64,000 bases of DNA from Sphagnum compactum (Eukaryota; Bryophyta; Sphagnopsida; Sphagnales), in the NCBI GenBank assembly GCA_965153455.1, contig OZ234493.1, positions 35,330,213-35,394,212 of the forward strand, given 5' to 3'. A model generated the notes under the pieces. The model ran no database searches. It was given only the letters and a program-made list of their open reading frames with translations, and was not told the DNA's origin. Position numbers and translations under genes: made by a program. Position 1 is the first letter of the stretch. Each line of letters starts with the position of its first letter. Positions 24,894 through 36,770 of this stretch are shown here, in pieces.

Positions 24894-25567
24894 ACCCTCC
24901 GGGTCATCCCCCCTTCCCCTACCCACCATCATTCCTTCTTACAAGGGTGCGAAATGTAACTACCATAAACTTTAAATGTGTTCCCAATGTTAATAGTTCT
25001 TGGCAATGTTTCAACCGGTGGCATCTTTTCATGTATCCTAAAATTTGTGTTGTGAAGGATGGCATTTCGGTAAGTTTTTTCATTTGTGTGTTCTAAAGTT
25101 CCCAATGATGGTTCTTATTGCTTATGTGAAAAATTGATGATGGGTTGGGTGCCAAGTGAGTTTTGATTCACTCAACATGTCTTCTTCTCAAGGAAGGAAA
25201 AAGTGGAGATCGCCTTGTGCTTCTTTCTATGTGTGAGCCTAGTCGAATGTTTTGTTTTGCCATGTGTCAAAAGATTCCATTCTTTGCCTTAGCAAATCAC
25301 ATCGTGCATGTGATCATGGCTAAAAGCGAGTGAGTTTCAACCCCACCATCTTTACAATTGCATCCTGCCACATGAGAAGAAAGTGGTCGTGGCCCCCAGA
25401 CCAACTCCATCCTCCCTCCCCCCCCCCCCCCCAACCTTTTCCCAACCTTTTCAACATGGAATGACCTTCTTAGGGTTCAAGGGGTTCCCACATTCTCACC
25501 TCTTCATCAAATTGTGGTTCCATTGCGAGATTGTAGTCAAATACTACTGGTTTCCATTACAAAAATA

Positions 25568-25800
25568 CTAGTGTGTGCCCCGTGCATAATGCACAGGTGT
25601 GTTATTTCAACAATGTTTGGTTCAACCCCGTCGACCCCCCTCGCCCGGTCCTTCACATTTCTCACTCCGGTTCTTTAACTCGTCGAGCCTCCCCCACCCG
25701 GTCCTTCGTATTTCCCACTCCGGGTCTTTAAACCGTCAATCCCCCTCGGCCCGATCCTTCGTATTTCCCACTCCAGTTCTTTAACCTTTCGATTTCGATT
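25568..25800 (-). mobile_element. Helitron-like 3' terminus (non-autonomous, 5' end not found)
   Basis: Read on the minus strand the end is CCTGTGCATTATGCACGGG, a 9-bp hairpin with one G:T pair, then seven bases, then CTAG followed by T. A hairpin about 10 bases before a terminal CTRR, with T next, is the known Helitron 3' signature. The element body would extend to higher coordinates. The matching TC start could not be placed, and no Rep/helicase coding is present, so the element is non-autonomous or a fragment. Confidence 0.5.
25624..25790. repeat. 53-bp minisatellite, three units
   Basis: CCCGGTCCTTC or CCCGATCCTTC starts at 25644, 25698 and 25750 (spacing 54 and 52). Each is followed by ATTTC(T/C)CACTCC and TCTTTAA. 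It lies inside the possible Helitron, where minisatellites are common. Confidence 0.8.
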
Positions 25801-26079
25801 CTTGAGAACCCAACAGGAACGAAAGAACCGTCACACTGGGTGTAAGTGATTATTAAACAAAACTGTTGAAGGAATGAAAAGAAGGTCATTTGTTTCTCCT
25901 ATCTCACTTCATATTAAGAACCTTCGTTTAGTTAACTCCTATTTCTCAGACCTTTCTTTTTTGACTATCTTCTTTCATCAAAGCAAGTTGTAATGAAAGC
26001 AATTTCATAAATTATTCTCTAAGTGAAAGCTGTGAACGGAGAACTTAGCTAGAACAACAGCGTCATCCTACTTTGACCT

Positions 26080-26310
26080 AGTGTGGAAGGAACTTGGAGT
26101 GAGCGATTTTCCGACCCGAAAGACATGATCCACCAACACAACAAATGGATTTTCACGGAAAAAAAAGGCCCAAACTCGCCAGATTTCAAAGAAAAAAAAT
26201 CGAAATCGCTAGATATAGATGATAAGTTCCAGTGGGTAGCCAAGAATATAGAAAGATTTTTTTCCTTTTTTTATTTTCATATCTAGTATGTAACCAAATT
26301 TGGCTAAATT
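26080..26310. repeat. Member of the TAGCCAAATTTGGCTA family
   Basis: It contains TCGCTAGATATAGAT, CCAGTGGGTAGCCAAGAATATAGAA and GTAACCAAATTTGGCTAAAT in the same order as the units at 9895-10410. Confidence 0.5.
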
Positions 26311-27079
26311 ATTTTCTCACTAATTTAATTTTATCTGTTGTGTTATCCTTAAAAAGAAAGCCTTGTGGGAACCACATCCGTACAGGGTACAGCACATACA
26401 TCCAGTGCAAAAGATGGTACTTTCATTTGCTGCTATGATGGTGCATTCACACTTGAAGTTAAGTCGATGTTAAATGAGATGTCCGTACCGTCCGGAATCA
26501 GGGGAAGGAACTTCCTTCCTTTACAATATATAATAATTATGACAAAATAGAACCCATGTGCCCCCTTAGGGACATGTTGGCGTGGCGTGCCTTTAACACC
26601 TTGAAAAGGGTTTCGAATGATAAAATATCTAATGTTGTGTTCAATATATTTTGTTTGGAGACAGTTCCAAACTGGTGTGGTCTATGTGAAAAAAAATGTG
26701 TTTTCTAGAGAATACTTATACACATTTTTCTATGACCCTCAATATGAACCTACTCACTAGTTATTGAAATGTATGTGCTAGATCATCACGAATTTGACCT
26801 AAGTTAAGCCATGAAATCAACATTGTAATCGCAATTTTAGATTGTCATTGGATATACGACATCAAGTTGTACAAATGTTGCGCTTAAGTGAGTGAGCGAG
26901 GAGGAGGATTTTAAGCCATTTCAAGATGGTATGTGTGGAGTCAACGCATGTGTACGAGAAATTTTTTTTGTGTTGTGTCTCGCAAACCGGGGTTAGGGCC
27001 ACTATGATGGCATGCGTGGTCCTCTCTTTTTCAAAGAAAGAACCGGTGGATGATGCGGGTTGGGCAATGGACTAGTCCA
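26311..27079. other. Intergenic
   Basis: No gene or element was recognised here. Confidence 0.4.
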
Positions 27080-27320
27080 AAAAAACTAAGAACAAGGTTT
27101 GGACGTGGAACCAATTGGTTTTCAAAATAATCAAAAGAACCGGTCCAAAGAACCTACCTTAAACCATGGGTTCTGGGTGGGTGGGTTCTTTGAAGAAACT
27201 TGGCTGGTTCTTTTGAAATTTTCAAAACCCCAAAACCCAGAGGTAATTTTATTCTGAAGTTTTATAAACCCTGAACTGCCCAGAACCGTAGGTTGGAACA
27301 AAATCAAAGAACCACCCATA
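27080..27320. repeat. Dispersed AAGAACC/GGTTCTT repeat, second member
   Basis: AAAGAACC, GGTTCTTT and CAAAACCC blocks are arranged as at 2640-3020. It ends in CCATATATATATATGG (27317-27332), a perfect palindrome. Confidence 0.45.
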
Positions 27321-27943
27321 TATATATATGGATATATCTAACATGGGTTTTCTCCACACTATTAAGGTTAAATAAATGTGAATGTAACCACAGTAACGCT
27401 TTTGAGATGGTTGGTTTGCTGGGATGGCATTCATTCATTGGCTCTGAGCAGGGAAACTACTACACGCCCTACTACCCTGACTATTCAGGTAGCTAAAACA
27501 AGTAGGTCAGTAGCTGAAAATAGCTAGCTCATGAGGAAGATAGCAACCTCAACTGTGGATGATATCCGTCACCTTTCATTGATACTTCTTGCATATGAGG
27601 TTCAACATCCAAGGGGGCCTTGGAGCAGATCCAGCTGTGCCCAGCATGCGACTCTGAAAATTCAAATTAGATGAAGAAAAGTCAAAACATGGCAGTTTGA
27701 GCTCTGGACTCAACAAGTTAAGTTTTGGCCCTGCATTTTTCAGAGTATGTTGAGGCTCGTATGAGGCCCAGCAAAACCTGATACCCCTGCCAGAGAAGAG
27801 TGTAATAAATGTGATCTGGCTGCTGCTCCCTGTTTCTGATTGGTCAATCATAATGATTCGTCCAGATGGGCTGCTATTAGTAGTTCCCCCATCTATTTGA
27901 GGTTCCAGTTTTAGTTTTATGGGTAAGATTTGGAAAAAAAAGA

Positions 27944-28162
27944 GTAAATAACTAAACATTCATTGTCAGAAACATTTCTGCAGGGGTCACATTCGGAGCA
28001 CCACTCCATCTGCTCTAAGTAGAGTTGGCTACCACATGGCCTGTATGCGAAGTAAATAACTAAACTCAGATGTGAGAAATAGTTTTTTGCAGGGTCACAT
28101 ATGGAGAGCACCACTCCAGCTGCTCATATTAGAGTTGGCAAGGTAACATGGCCTGTATGCGC
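27944..28162. repeat. 108-bp tandem duplication
   Basis: Units start with GTAAATAACTAAAC at 27944 and 28052. Both contain GCACCACTCCA.CTGCTC, TAGAGTTGGC and CATGGCCTGTATGCG. They are about 80% identical. Confidence 0.8.
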
Positions 28163-29844
28163 AGAAAGAGTTTCAGAAATTCATAATTTTTTAACTCAAG
28201 CATTGCATCATATTATGTGACATCATGATTCATACATTGTTCAAAATGCCAAGTCAAACCTTATAATTAACATGGCACAAAATTTATGGTGGATGGTTCA
28301 ATTTGAATTCTAATCTTTGAATACAAATTTTTATGATTTTATATAACAAACATCGATCGATCAAGGGTCATTTGATGGTCAAATAAAGATCGAACCCGAA
28401 TTAGTCTTGGATTAACAGTTATCAAAGGGCGTTGCCCATAATTTTGATTAAGGTAAAAAATCATACTTGCCTCTTTGGATGAAGTTTCTTGGAAAGGTTT
28501 CATTATCGATTCATAGATGTAACGTGTTTATTGAAATCATTGATGAAAATGCAGGCTAGAAGCTGATGAAGACCCTTTTTCTTTTCCTCTTAAAGTAACG
28601 TTGGATGAATGCAATTTTGAATACATAGAACCATGACGGAGTTAAGGGTCAAATTTTGACATTAGGTTGATTGATTATGATCTGAATTGGGTTAGGGTTG
28701 GGCTTGGTTGAAGCAATTTGTTTTCTCTTAACATGATGGTTCCTTTGCAATCATGCAAAGGTGGGGTGTGGCTCCATCACAAGTTATATTTTCAACTATA
28801 GTATTTTACTATTAGTTTTTATAAATTTTTGGGGAGGGTTTTTATCAATATCCCAAAGACGAACCAACATCCAACGTGGACGGACGATTATATAATGAGA
28901 TTATAAGGCATGCACAAAAGTCGACAACGAGACGACGGTGCTATTGCTACGACCTCCCTTCGCTTTGCACCACCCAAAATAATACAGATGCCAGATTATT
29001 TTTTTGTTGCCCCGTGAATGGGTACAATCGCAAGAGAGCAAACAAGTGCGACAAACAAGGTTCAAATTTGGGGTAGTTTGTGTGAGTAAAATACAGGCCC
29101 TTGGTTCAAACATGTTGGGCCAAAGGGGGGAAATGCACAATTTGAGGTTCAGAACTTTACTTAAAAGTGGGACGGTGAAACCCCTTTTCTAGTGTGTAAA
29201 GTGCAAAGGCATCAAGCACGAGACCTATCTCCCACCTGCCACAATTCCTTCCCCGCCTCCCCGACCCTCCAATATATATATATATATTGCGAACAAGATG
29301 TACTTACTTCACCCCCTCCGTCCCCTTAATATGCCCCCCGCTCCCCCCCCCTCCATAGTTTTTGATGCGGGCATGCAATCGATCGATCCAATGCTCATAA
29401 AATATGTGTACAATCCGCACACATGAATTTAAATCTTTTCTTTTTGGTTGCTCACCTTGTTCCGCATCCCGCCTCCTTTCTTCTCTTTGGGACGGACTCC
29501 CCACCAATGTCAACGTTTTTGGCCACTTCGTGACCCAAAAATTCCGGATTTTCATGCAAAGGAAAAAAAAATTTAAACAAATTGGAAAAAAAATGCACCA
29601 AAGTGACCAGATATCGGGGGAAAATATTTCCGAATTTGCCATACAATAGTTACGTTATCATTTTCGAAATCTTTGTTGGCGATTTTGTTTGTTTTCATTT
29701 TTCATTTCGACCATCAAAATAAAAATTTCCTCACATTCCGGCACCCTCAAAGACCCGGCCATGTAGACTTGAATTAAACCATATGACCATCTACGCACTT
29801 GATAGCAGCAGAATTCTTAAATTTTTTCTACTTTCTTTTCTTAC
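28163..29844. other. Intergenic, AT-rich
   Basis: No gene was recognised. A TA run lies at 29273-29287. ORFs at 29404-29649 overlap on both strands and have no recognisable content. Confidence 0.4.
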
Positions 29845-30190
29845 CTGTAGCCAAATTTGGCTAATTCCTCTTATGGACCATTGCCACTGTGCCTACCAGG
29901 GTTTCTTTTATGGACTTTGCGATGTAACCAAACTGATGATCGTCCAGAAAATAATTTAGCCAAATTTGGTTACATTATAGATATCATTGTAGAAATAAAA
30001 CAGAATCCTTCTATATTCTTGGCTACCGCATAGAAGTTATCGTAAGACTTTGGTGATTTGGAATTTTTTTCAATTCAAAATCTGGCAAATTAAGGCCATT
30101 TTTTTCCAATGAAAAACCCTTTGTATATAGGTTGAAACCATATTTTTCAGGATGAAATTTGGCAAAATTTGCTAGTAAAAGAAACACCAG
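29845..30190. repeat. Member of the TAGCCAAATTTGGCTA family
   Basis: The perfect palindrome TAGCCAAATTTGGCTA is at 29853-29868 and a diverged copy (TTAGCCAAATTTGGTTAC) lies near 29957-29974. The order of TCTATATTCTTGGCTACC and a downstream CAAAATCTGGC matches an inverted arrangement of the 10-kb cluster. Confidence 0.55.
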
Positions 30191-30600
30191 TATCAAAAAA
30201 TTGAAAAAAAAAACACAAACAAATAAACAAAAATAACAACTCATGAACTCTTGTGGAAAGGAAGTGATATTAAATGAATCAAATAAAAGTATAATTTGGT
30301 TTCTTATTATTGCAAAAGCCGAAGTTGGAAAAGTTTGGACCACATTGTCTTTTCATGGTCATGGGACTCCTTCACAAGTTTAGATGAAGGAAAGAAAAAG
30401 ATGTTGATATATTTATGTACTTGAACGTCTTTTTTTCAATTTGTTATATTTATATGAATTTCATTGAAAAACAACTGTTTTGCTAAATATATGGTATGGA
30501 AGGCATGGATACCCATCTACAACCTATGTGATGGGGTTGGCATTGGTTGTATTACAAAATTTCACCAAAATGCAAAAAAAATTCAAATTATATATATATA

Positions 30601-33600
30601 AACCCGACAGCTCACCTGTTGACGCGCGGTTGTCCAAGATGGAGGTGGCAATCGAGGACATTGCATCTCTTACGGCCTCTGGCAACCTTGCGGTCAACCA
30701 ACTGATGGCACGCGAGGCAGCCGCGGCTGTCACAGCCAAGGCTGCTTCTGCGGAAGAGCCCAAGTGGACCACAGTGATGGCCAAGAACGTGCGTGTCGCA
30801 ACCCCGCTTTGAAGAAATGTGAGGATGACACTCACACTCCCGAAATGGGGACTTGAGAGTCCTCCGGGACTCCCAAAAATTTAGAGTTCGATTGCAGGGG
30901 TCAAAACACCTCGCCTTGAGGTGATTTTTATACTGTTGGAAAATTCTTGAAGCGCAGATGTCGAAAATGGCCTTGCATGAGCCATTCGGACATCTACAAC
31001 ACAAGTTATGCATGAAAGAAGGGCTGGGAGTCAAACTGGCAATTTGACTCCCGACCACTAAAAGTCGGGAATCGACCTGACCCTGGTGTGTGCAGGTGAA
31101 GTGCGACACTCCGTTGGAAAGCTCTTGAGGAGAGCTACAAGTCTGTTTCAGACCTCATCTCAATCAGAAGTCTAAGCAAGAAGTTATGAACTCCCAAAGT
31201 CCCGAGAGTCCAAACCGGGACAATTTCGGGACTCCCCCTTGGGAGTCCCGGGAAAAAGTGTCATTCGGATGTAGGTGTCGCGGAGTAACGTAGAGAATTC
31301 GCAACCGAGCTCTTCGTCAACGGCACTCGGATTTGCCCACCCTCCTCTATCTAAGGCCACAGGGACCAGAGAGACCTATGCATGGTATTATGGAACATGC
31401 ACGGGGGTGGTGTAAATAAACTAGAAATGGGGGTGCAAATACTAGAGCTATTTCAGGATGCTGACCTTGTGTTATTAACCGAAACCTGGCACTTCTCAGG
31501 TCAACATTTGCCACACGTTGAAGGGTTTGACTCACTTGCGATAGCGCGCACTGTGCAGCTGGGAAGAACAAAAGCGATAAAACATAGCGGGGGGGTTGCC
31601 GCTTACTTTCGCAGCCACCTCGGCCCAAACCTGTCACAGTAGAAGGAAGGAAGCCACAATTTTTATTTATGGCTACGGGTCAGCAGGGGTGCTGCCCCTG
31701 ACTTGTATGTCTACGTGGTGTATGCTACCCCTGTTGGCTCCAAACACGAGAACAAATCCTCGTTCCAAAACCTGGCAGCAAATATTGCTGAAGTTCAAAC
31801 TCTAGGGGGCATAGTATTATTGGGAGGGGATTTTAATGCGCGAACTGCAACGTTACCAGATACCATCGACACTAGCAACCTTTGTGAACTGTTACAAGCG
31901 CCTGAGCTCGCTCAGACTAACCAACCAAGTGTTGTGGCTAAGCATCAGAACCGCGACGCCAGTGTTGGCGACTGGGGCTGCGAGCTCCTGGACTTATGTT
32001 GTGACGTTGGGTTGCTCATCCTCAACGGCCGGACACCTAGTGACGAATCAGGGGAGTTCACTTGTTTGGCAAATGGGGGGAGTAACATTCTCGATTATAT
32101 TGTTGGCTCACCTGCAATTTGGCAAGCTACTACACACCTCGAGGTGATAATAGACGACACCCGCTATTGCGCGATGGGGGGAGACTTTGACCACAGGCCG
32201 TTACACTTACGGTTGAGCATCGATTGTAGCTTTGTTGAGTCACAACATACAGTTGTAACAAAAAAATTCTTACCTTGGTTCAAATATGATAAATCAAAAG
32301 TTGAAAAGTATCAGCTTGCCCTAGCAGCGAATCTTGGAAACCTATGGGTTGTTGACTCAATCGGGCATCTGGGGGCAGACGGGTTAGTTGACCTACTGCA
32401 GCAGTGCGTGGGTGCTGCAGCAGAGTCTACTTTTGGCAATAAGCCTTCAGGAGGAAACTGCAGAGCGCGACATTGCCATAAACCCTGGTTTGATGCTGAC
32501 TGTCGTATAACGAAGCGGGAGCTGAGGCTCTGGCTGAAAGCCAACCCCGATTCGCACGCCGCTAAACATCAGGCAAGTAAACTCAAAAATTTATTTTAAA
32601 AAAAAAGGATTTTCTAGGAAACTGCAAGAGCTCAACATATGTGTACGCTTGCCAAGGTGGATGCACTCTCGTTCTGGAAAAAGTACCAGCCAAGGGCACC
32701 TGTTGTGGACAAATCAGTGTAGTTACGCTTTTGGAAGGCTTCCACGGGCTAGTTGGCCAGTCTCCGCCACCCATACGGCTACGAATTGATCACTCGGCCT
32801 AGGTGACGGAACCTGCACCTAGCCACACCCTAAACACAAATATCACACTTGCTGAGTTGCTTTAGGCACTAAAGAAGCTACAAAGGAATAAGGTTGTTGG
32901 TTTGGATGGTATGAAAGCTGAGTTCATTTTGGATGTGGGAGAGCTACTACACATGCCACTATTGACAGTGTTCAACTGCTTTCTAGCGGAAGGCTTTCCA
33001 GAAGCCCTTTCCACTAGGGTGGTCCACGCGCTCTTTAAAGGGGGCGATGCCTCCGAATTTGACAACTACAGAGGGATAATTGTTGGGCCTATCCTAACAA
33101 AGCTGTTCGCTATGATCCTTGACAAAAGGCTGAGCGAGTGGGCTGAACAACATGGGCTGCGTGCCAAGGGTCAAGCTGGGTTTCGCAAAGATTACCGCAC
33201 TACTGATCAACTCTTCATATTGCGAACTTTGATAAAACAAATTAAGGCAAAAAAGAAGCCACTATACTGTTGCTTTGTGGACTTCAAAAAGGCGTTCGAT
33301 ACTGTGCCACGTGAAGTGCTATGGGAGGTGTTGGCTAGCCTCGGGGTGGAGGGACGATTTTTGCGATGCCTACAGGCGATGTATACCAAGGATACCATAT
33401 GCATCAACCACCCAAGCGAAGGTGTCACCTCCAGCTTCGGGTGCCAACATGGTGTGAAGCAAGGTTGCCCTCTCAGCCCCTTATTGTTTGGGCTATGTTT
33501 GGATGCCCTGGAGGGGCGCTTAGACGGTAGAGAATGTGATGCACCGACCCTAGCAAATGTGCACGTATGGCTGTTGCTTTTTACAGATGACCTTGCTCTC

Positions 33601-34050
33601 ACGTTAGAGTCAGAGGTGGGACTACAGGACCAGTTAAACGCGCTCCAACAGTTCTGTGCTGAACGTGGACTTACAGTGAATGTGAAAAAAACAAAAGTCA
33701 TGGTGTTCAACTTTGCTGACCCATGCCAAGAGTTTGTGTTTGAAGATGATGTTATTGAGCATGTGCAGACCTTCAACTACCTGGGGATCCTGCTCGAGAC
33801 CACCACGAACCTGGACAGTGCAGTGGAACATTTAGCAGCTACCGGTAGGCGCTCGTTGTTCGCATTGAACCGCCGTTGTGTGGAGCTACGTATTATGGAC
33901 GTCCAGTTACGTTGTGACCTCTTCAACACGTTGGTGCGTTCCACAGCAAGTTATGCATGTGAGGTTTGGGTGGATTCCAAGAAAATAGAAGTTATTGAAG
34001 TACTATACCGAGGGTTCCTCAAGTCCTTGCCAAAAAGTCCCAAGTTCTAC
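30601..34050 (+). mobile_element. Decayed non-LTR retrotransposon (LINE), truncated at both ends
   Basis: A less AT-rich block starts sharply after the TATATATATAAA run at 30590-30602 and ends at 34050. It contains a 5'-truncated possible ORF1 tail (about 30603-30812, Ala-rich, ending KNVRVATPL), a noncoding stretch (30813-31381) and an ORF2 split into endonuclease and reverse transcriptase parts. Both 5' and 3' ends are missing, there is no 3' poly-A tail, and the coding frame is broken, so the copy is dead. Domain order (endonuclease then RT) is that of the usual plant LINEs. The right edge is the terminus of a TIR element (34051). Confidence 0.85.
31382..32599 (+). pseudogene. LINE ORF2, endonuclease part, with one in-frame stop
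   Basis: This is an endonuclease/exonuclease/phosphatase-type nuclease that would nick target DNA. The frame from ATG 31382 reads through a single TAG at 31640-31642 and stays open to 32599. Motifs in order are LVLLTETW (catalytic Glu), GGDFNAR (Asp and Asn), NILDYIV and DFDHRPL, where the usual SDHRPL serine is Phe. The single TAG is the only break in the frame over about 400 codons, so loss was fairly recent. The frame is lost after about 32599 and the RT continues in another frame. Confidence 0.85.
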
Positions 34051-34065
34051 GTGAAAGCACATTAA
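32866..34065 (+). pseudogene. LINE ORF2, reverse transcriptase part, truncated
   Basis: The open frame starts after a TAG at 32863-32865 (ALKKLQRNKVVGLDG). RT motifs in order are KLFAMILDKRL, GQAGFRKDYRTTDQL, VDFKKAFDTVP (motif A Asp), GVKQGCPLSPLLF (motif B), LLLFTDDLAL (motif C, with FTDD in place of the common FADD or YADD, both Asp kept), GLTVNVKKTKVMVF and FNYLGILL. After KSPKFY the last four codons and the TAA come from the terminal repeat of the element starting at 34051, so the natural C-terminal part is missing. It is in a different frame from the endonuclease; at least one frame change lies in 32600-32860. Confidence 0.88.
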
Positions 34066-34819
34066 GCCCCCTAAAAATTGTAATCACAAGTTCAATGTTT
34101 TTGTAATTATTTTTTTGGTTAATGTATGGACATCACGCCTTGGATTATTTTGTTTGTTTTAAATATATTTGATTAAACTTTAGACTTAAGCTAGTTAATT
34201 ATTTTTTTAATGCAACAAAATCGAAAAATTTGAACATATGGAATGTATATTTGCGACAAAATAATATATGCCATAAAATTTAAAATTTTGTATATATATT
34301 TCAAAACTAAGGTTATGGGTGGAAATTTTGGTGAATTTTTTAAAGGTCGTGAATGGTATTGATATACATCAATTAAATCTACAACCATAAAGAAATTTGA
34401 AATCTTTGGATGAAATTCCATTCAAAAAGTTATTTTTCATATTTTTTCGTAGTAAATGATAATAATTTTCCTTTTTAAGAATAATCCATTACCATATGAA
34501 AGAGGAGGAGATTTTATAGATCGTCATTACATTATTTTTTCAATTTTCTTATGTTTGGTAATGGATGTTGAAAAAATGTAAGTTATATATTCTATGTACA
34601 TTGATTTTATCTAATCCTTTTCACCTAACCATTGGATCAAGATTAATCTTGATTCAAAGTGAATTTTGAGTTCCAAAATGTTGTCATGCACATTTTTAAT
34701 TTTTTTGCTTGTGTTTAAGAGAAAAGGATGCCATCAAGATTTTAATCTATAACATACTATGATATTCATTATACATCACCTCTTTGATGAAAAATGGTTC
34801 ACATTTAATGTGCTTTCAC
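34051..34819. mobile_element. Small TIR element, 769 bp, GTGAAAGCACATTAA ends
   Basis: GTGAAAGCACATTAA at 34051-34065 is exactly reverse-complemented at 34805-34819. The interior is AT-rich with no coding. No target duplication is visible. It ends match the family at 35818, 37772 and 42247. The left edge abuts the broken LINE. Confidence 0.5.
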
Positions 34820-34899
34820 CCTTTTCCAAAATGGTAGGCACAAAAATTCCTAAATTTGTTGAGTCATGAATCTTACAACTTTGTTAGTTCATATTTTTG

Positions 34900-35380
34900 T
34901 GTAAGAACTCTAATTAAGGATTTTTCAAGAAAAAAATTGTAGCCCTTGAATAGACCTTTCCAATGCCATATAACATGATTGATCCAATCAAAGGTAATTT
35001 TATCCTTGTTTCTTGAATTTTAATGGTTAGTTGTTTTTGGCCATAACTTGTGTTTCAAATCTTCAAATGGAAAATGCAAGCTCACTTTGGAAATTTACTT
35101 TTTAAGACCTTTTCAATAGTCAAAAGAAGGCATGATTTGCATAAGGTTTGATCCCCCAAACCTTACTCCAAGATTTGAAACACCACAAGGATTTGAACTT
35201 TCAAAATAGGAATCCATTTATGTTCCAATTATCCAATTATAAGTGTTGGGACTCACTTTCTTGCATTCTCCCACACTCTCATTATGGGAATGTGCTTGAG
35301 TTTTAAAACACTTTCACGACCACTTCGTTCCTCATTTTAGCCTTGGTCATAAGCTTAAGGTCAAGGTCACAACAACTATC
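34900..35380 (+). repeat. Degraded LTR-retroelement-like repeat
   Basis: It aligns in order with 62540-63000 (CCATAACTTGTG, CCTTTTCAATAGTC, AAGGTTTG, TTGGTCATAAGC, AAGGTCA..ACAA). Its right part is also found inverted at 36600-36770. No ORF is present. Confidence 0.5.
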
Positions 35381-35817
35381 ACTACAACAAAAGGTATCCT
35401 TGTACACCAAATGATTTCACTAGATTTTGAGTGAATTCTTTGGTCCTAGTGAATGGGACCTAGGGGGGGGTGTAGTGAATTCACTAGTCTAGTGAACAAG
35501 AACTAATGAACCGCACCCACATTTGATAGTACTTAGTGTATTATGTGGTTGAAAATTGGAGGATCATACCATTACTCTTGAATCTGCAAATGGTCATTGG
35601 AGGAAACTTGGGTTTAACAACTTGACTTCCATGCTAATGGAATATATAACGAATTTTGGGGGATTATTTGAAGGGGATGTGGCATCCAAGTAGGTCTATT
35701 TTGGCATGGATTACATGATTATTTTTCAAGGTATGAAAATAGGGGTGATGATGCAATTGAAAGAAAATTGCAATACCTATGCACCCCATTGTAGGGCAAT
35801 TTGGGTTGGGGGAAAAG
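35381..35817. other. Spacer inside the inverted LTR-like pair
   Basis: No gene is seen. TAGGGGGGGGTG lies at 35461-35472. Confidence 0.35.
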
Positions 35818-36423
35818 GTGAAAACACACTAGGGTGGAACAAAAATGGCACATCATGAAAGTTTATTTGAGGTTAAAATACACTTCATAAGCCAAAAAAT
35901 ATATATGTACCTTCAATCACATGGGTTGTGCACCAAGGTGTCATAAAGACTTTAAAACATTTTAGCTTAATTTTTCATAATCTTATATTTGAAAGATGAC
36001 ATCTAAACTATGAATATTAATATTTTTTTTAAAAGTCTCATAATCTCATGTACATCTTAAAATTCGATCATCAACATCCTTCCATTACTATTGATGTCAT
36101 CACATCATACAATATCCTTAGTATCAATCTCACCACACCATATTATCATTGAGTCATTCATTCACTAAAGGGCACTATATGAAAATTTATCCTTGACTTA
36201 GAAAATAAATTTATATAACTTTAAAAGTCCACAACAAATTGGATCTTAAATATTTTGTCATGAATTATTTACATTGCATAAATTGATGAATGAATTCATT
36301 GTTGATGTGAAACCCATTCCATTATTTACACATGTAAATTAGAACTAGCTATTATTGAAATTTTGAAACTACAAAACTGGATTTTCAAACATCTAAAGTG
36401 TTCCACCCTAATGTGCTTTCACC
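35818..36423. mobile_element. Small TIR element, 606 bp
   Basis: The left end 35818-35842 (GGTGAAAACACACTAGGGTG...) and the right end 36399-36423 are reverse complements at 23 of 25 bases. A-rich flanks (AAA on both sides) could be a 3-bp target duplication but are not informative. The interior resembles 63360-63640. There is no coding. Confidence 0.65.
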
Positions 36424-36599
36424 TAAAACTAGTAATGTAAATTCAACTTTTATTTTGCAACTTTATTGCATATTCATCACATCCTTATGCTTTCTAGTTT
36501 TCTTTTTGGTTTTATACATGTGATTTCTAATTGGATTGGGTGAAATGTTTGGGGTTCTATAGGTTATTATTTTTGGATAAAAGGAAAAAGAAGGTTTGA

Positions 36600-36770
36600 C
36601 ATATTTTAACTCATTTCACTACCTTAGCCCTAGGTTCATGACCAAGGTTAAAGCACGAATAGGGAAGTGGGTTGGGAAAATGCCCTAGAACTCAAGCATG
36701 CTCCCATAGGTATGGGAGAAAAACAAAGAAAATGGATCCTAACACTCCCAAATGCATTCACATGTTGGGA
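36600..36770 (-). repeat. Inverted relative of 35230-35380
   Basis: Reverse-complemented, it matches 35230-35380 at about 65-70% (GTGTTRGGA, CTTGAGTTYTA, CCTTGGTCATRA). With it, it encloses the element at 35818-36423. The gap 36771-37599 holds no recognised feature. Confidence 0.5.

Noticed and set aside
30480-30602. Start of the ORF that runs into the LINE
   Set aside because: The first 40 codons are AT-rich flank; coding-like composition starts only at about 30603.
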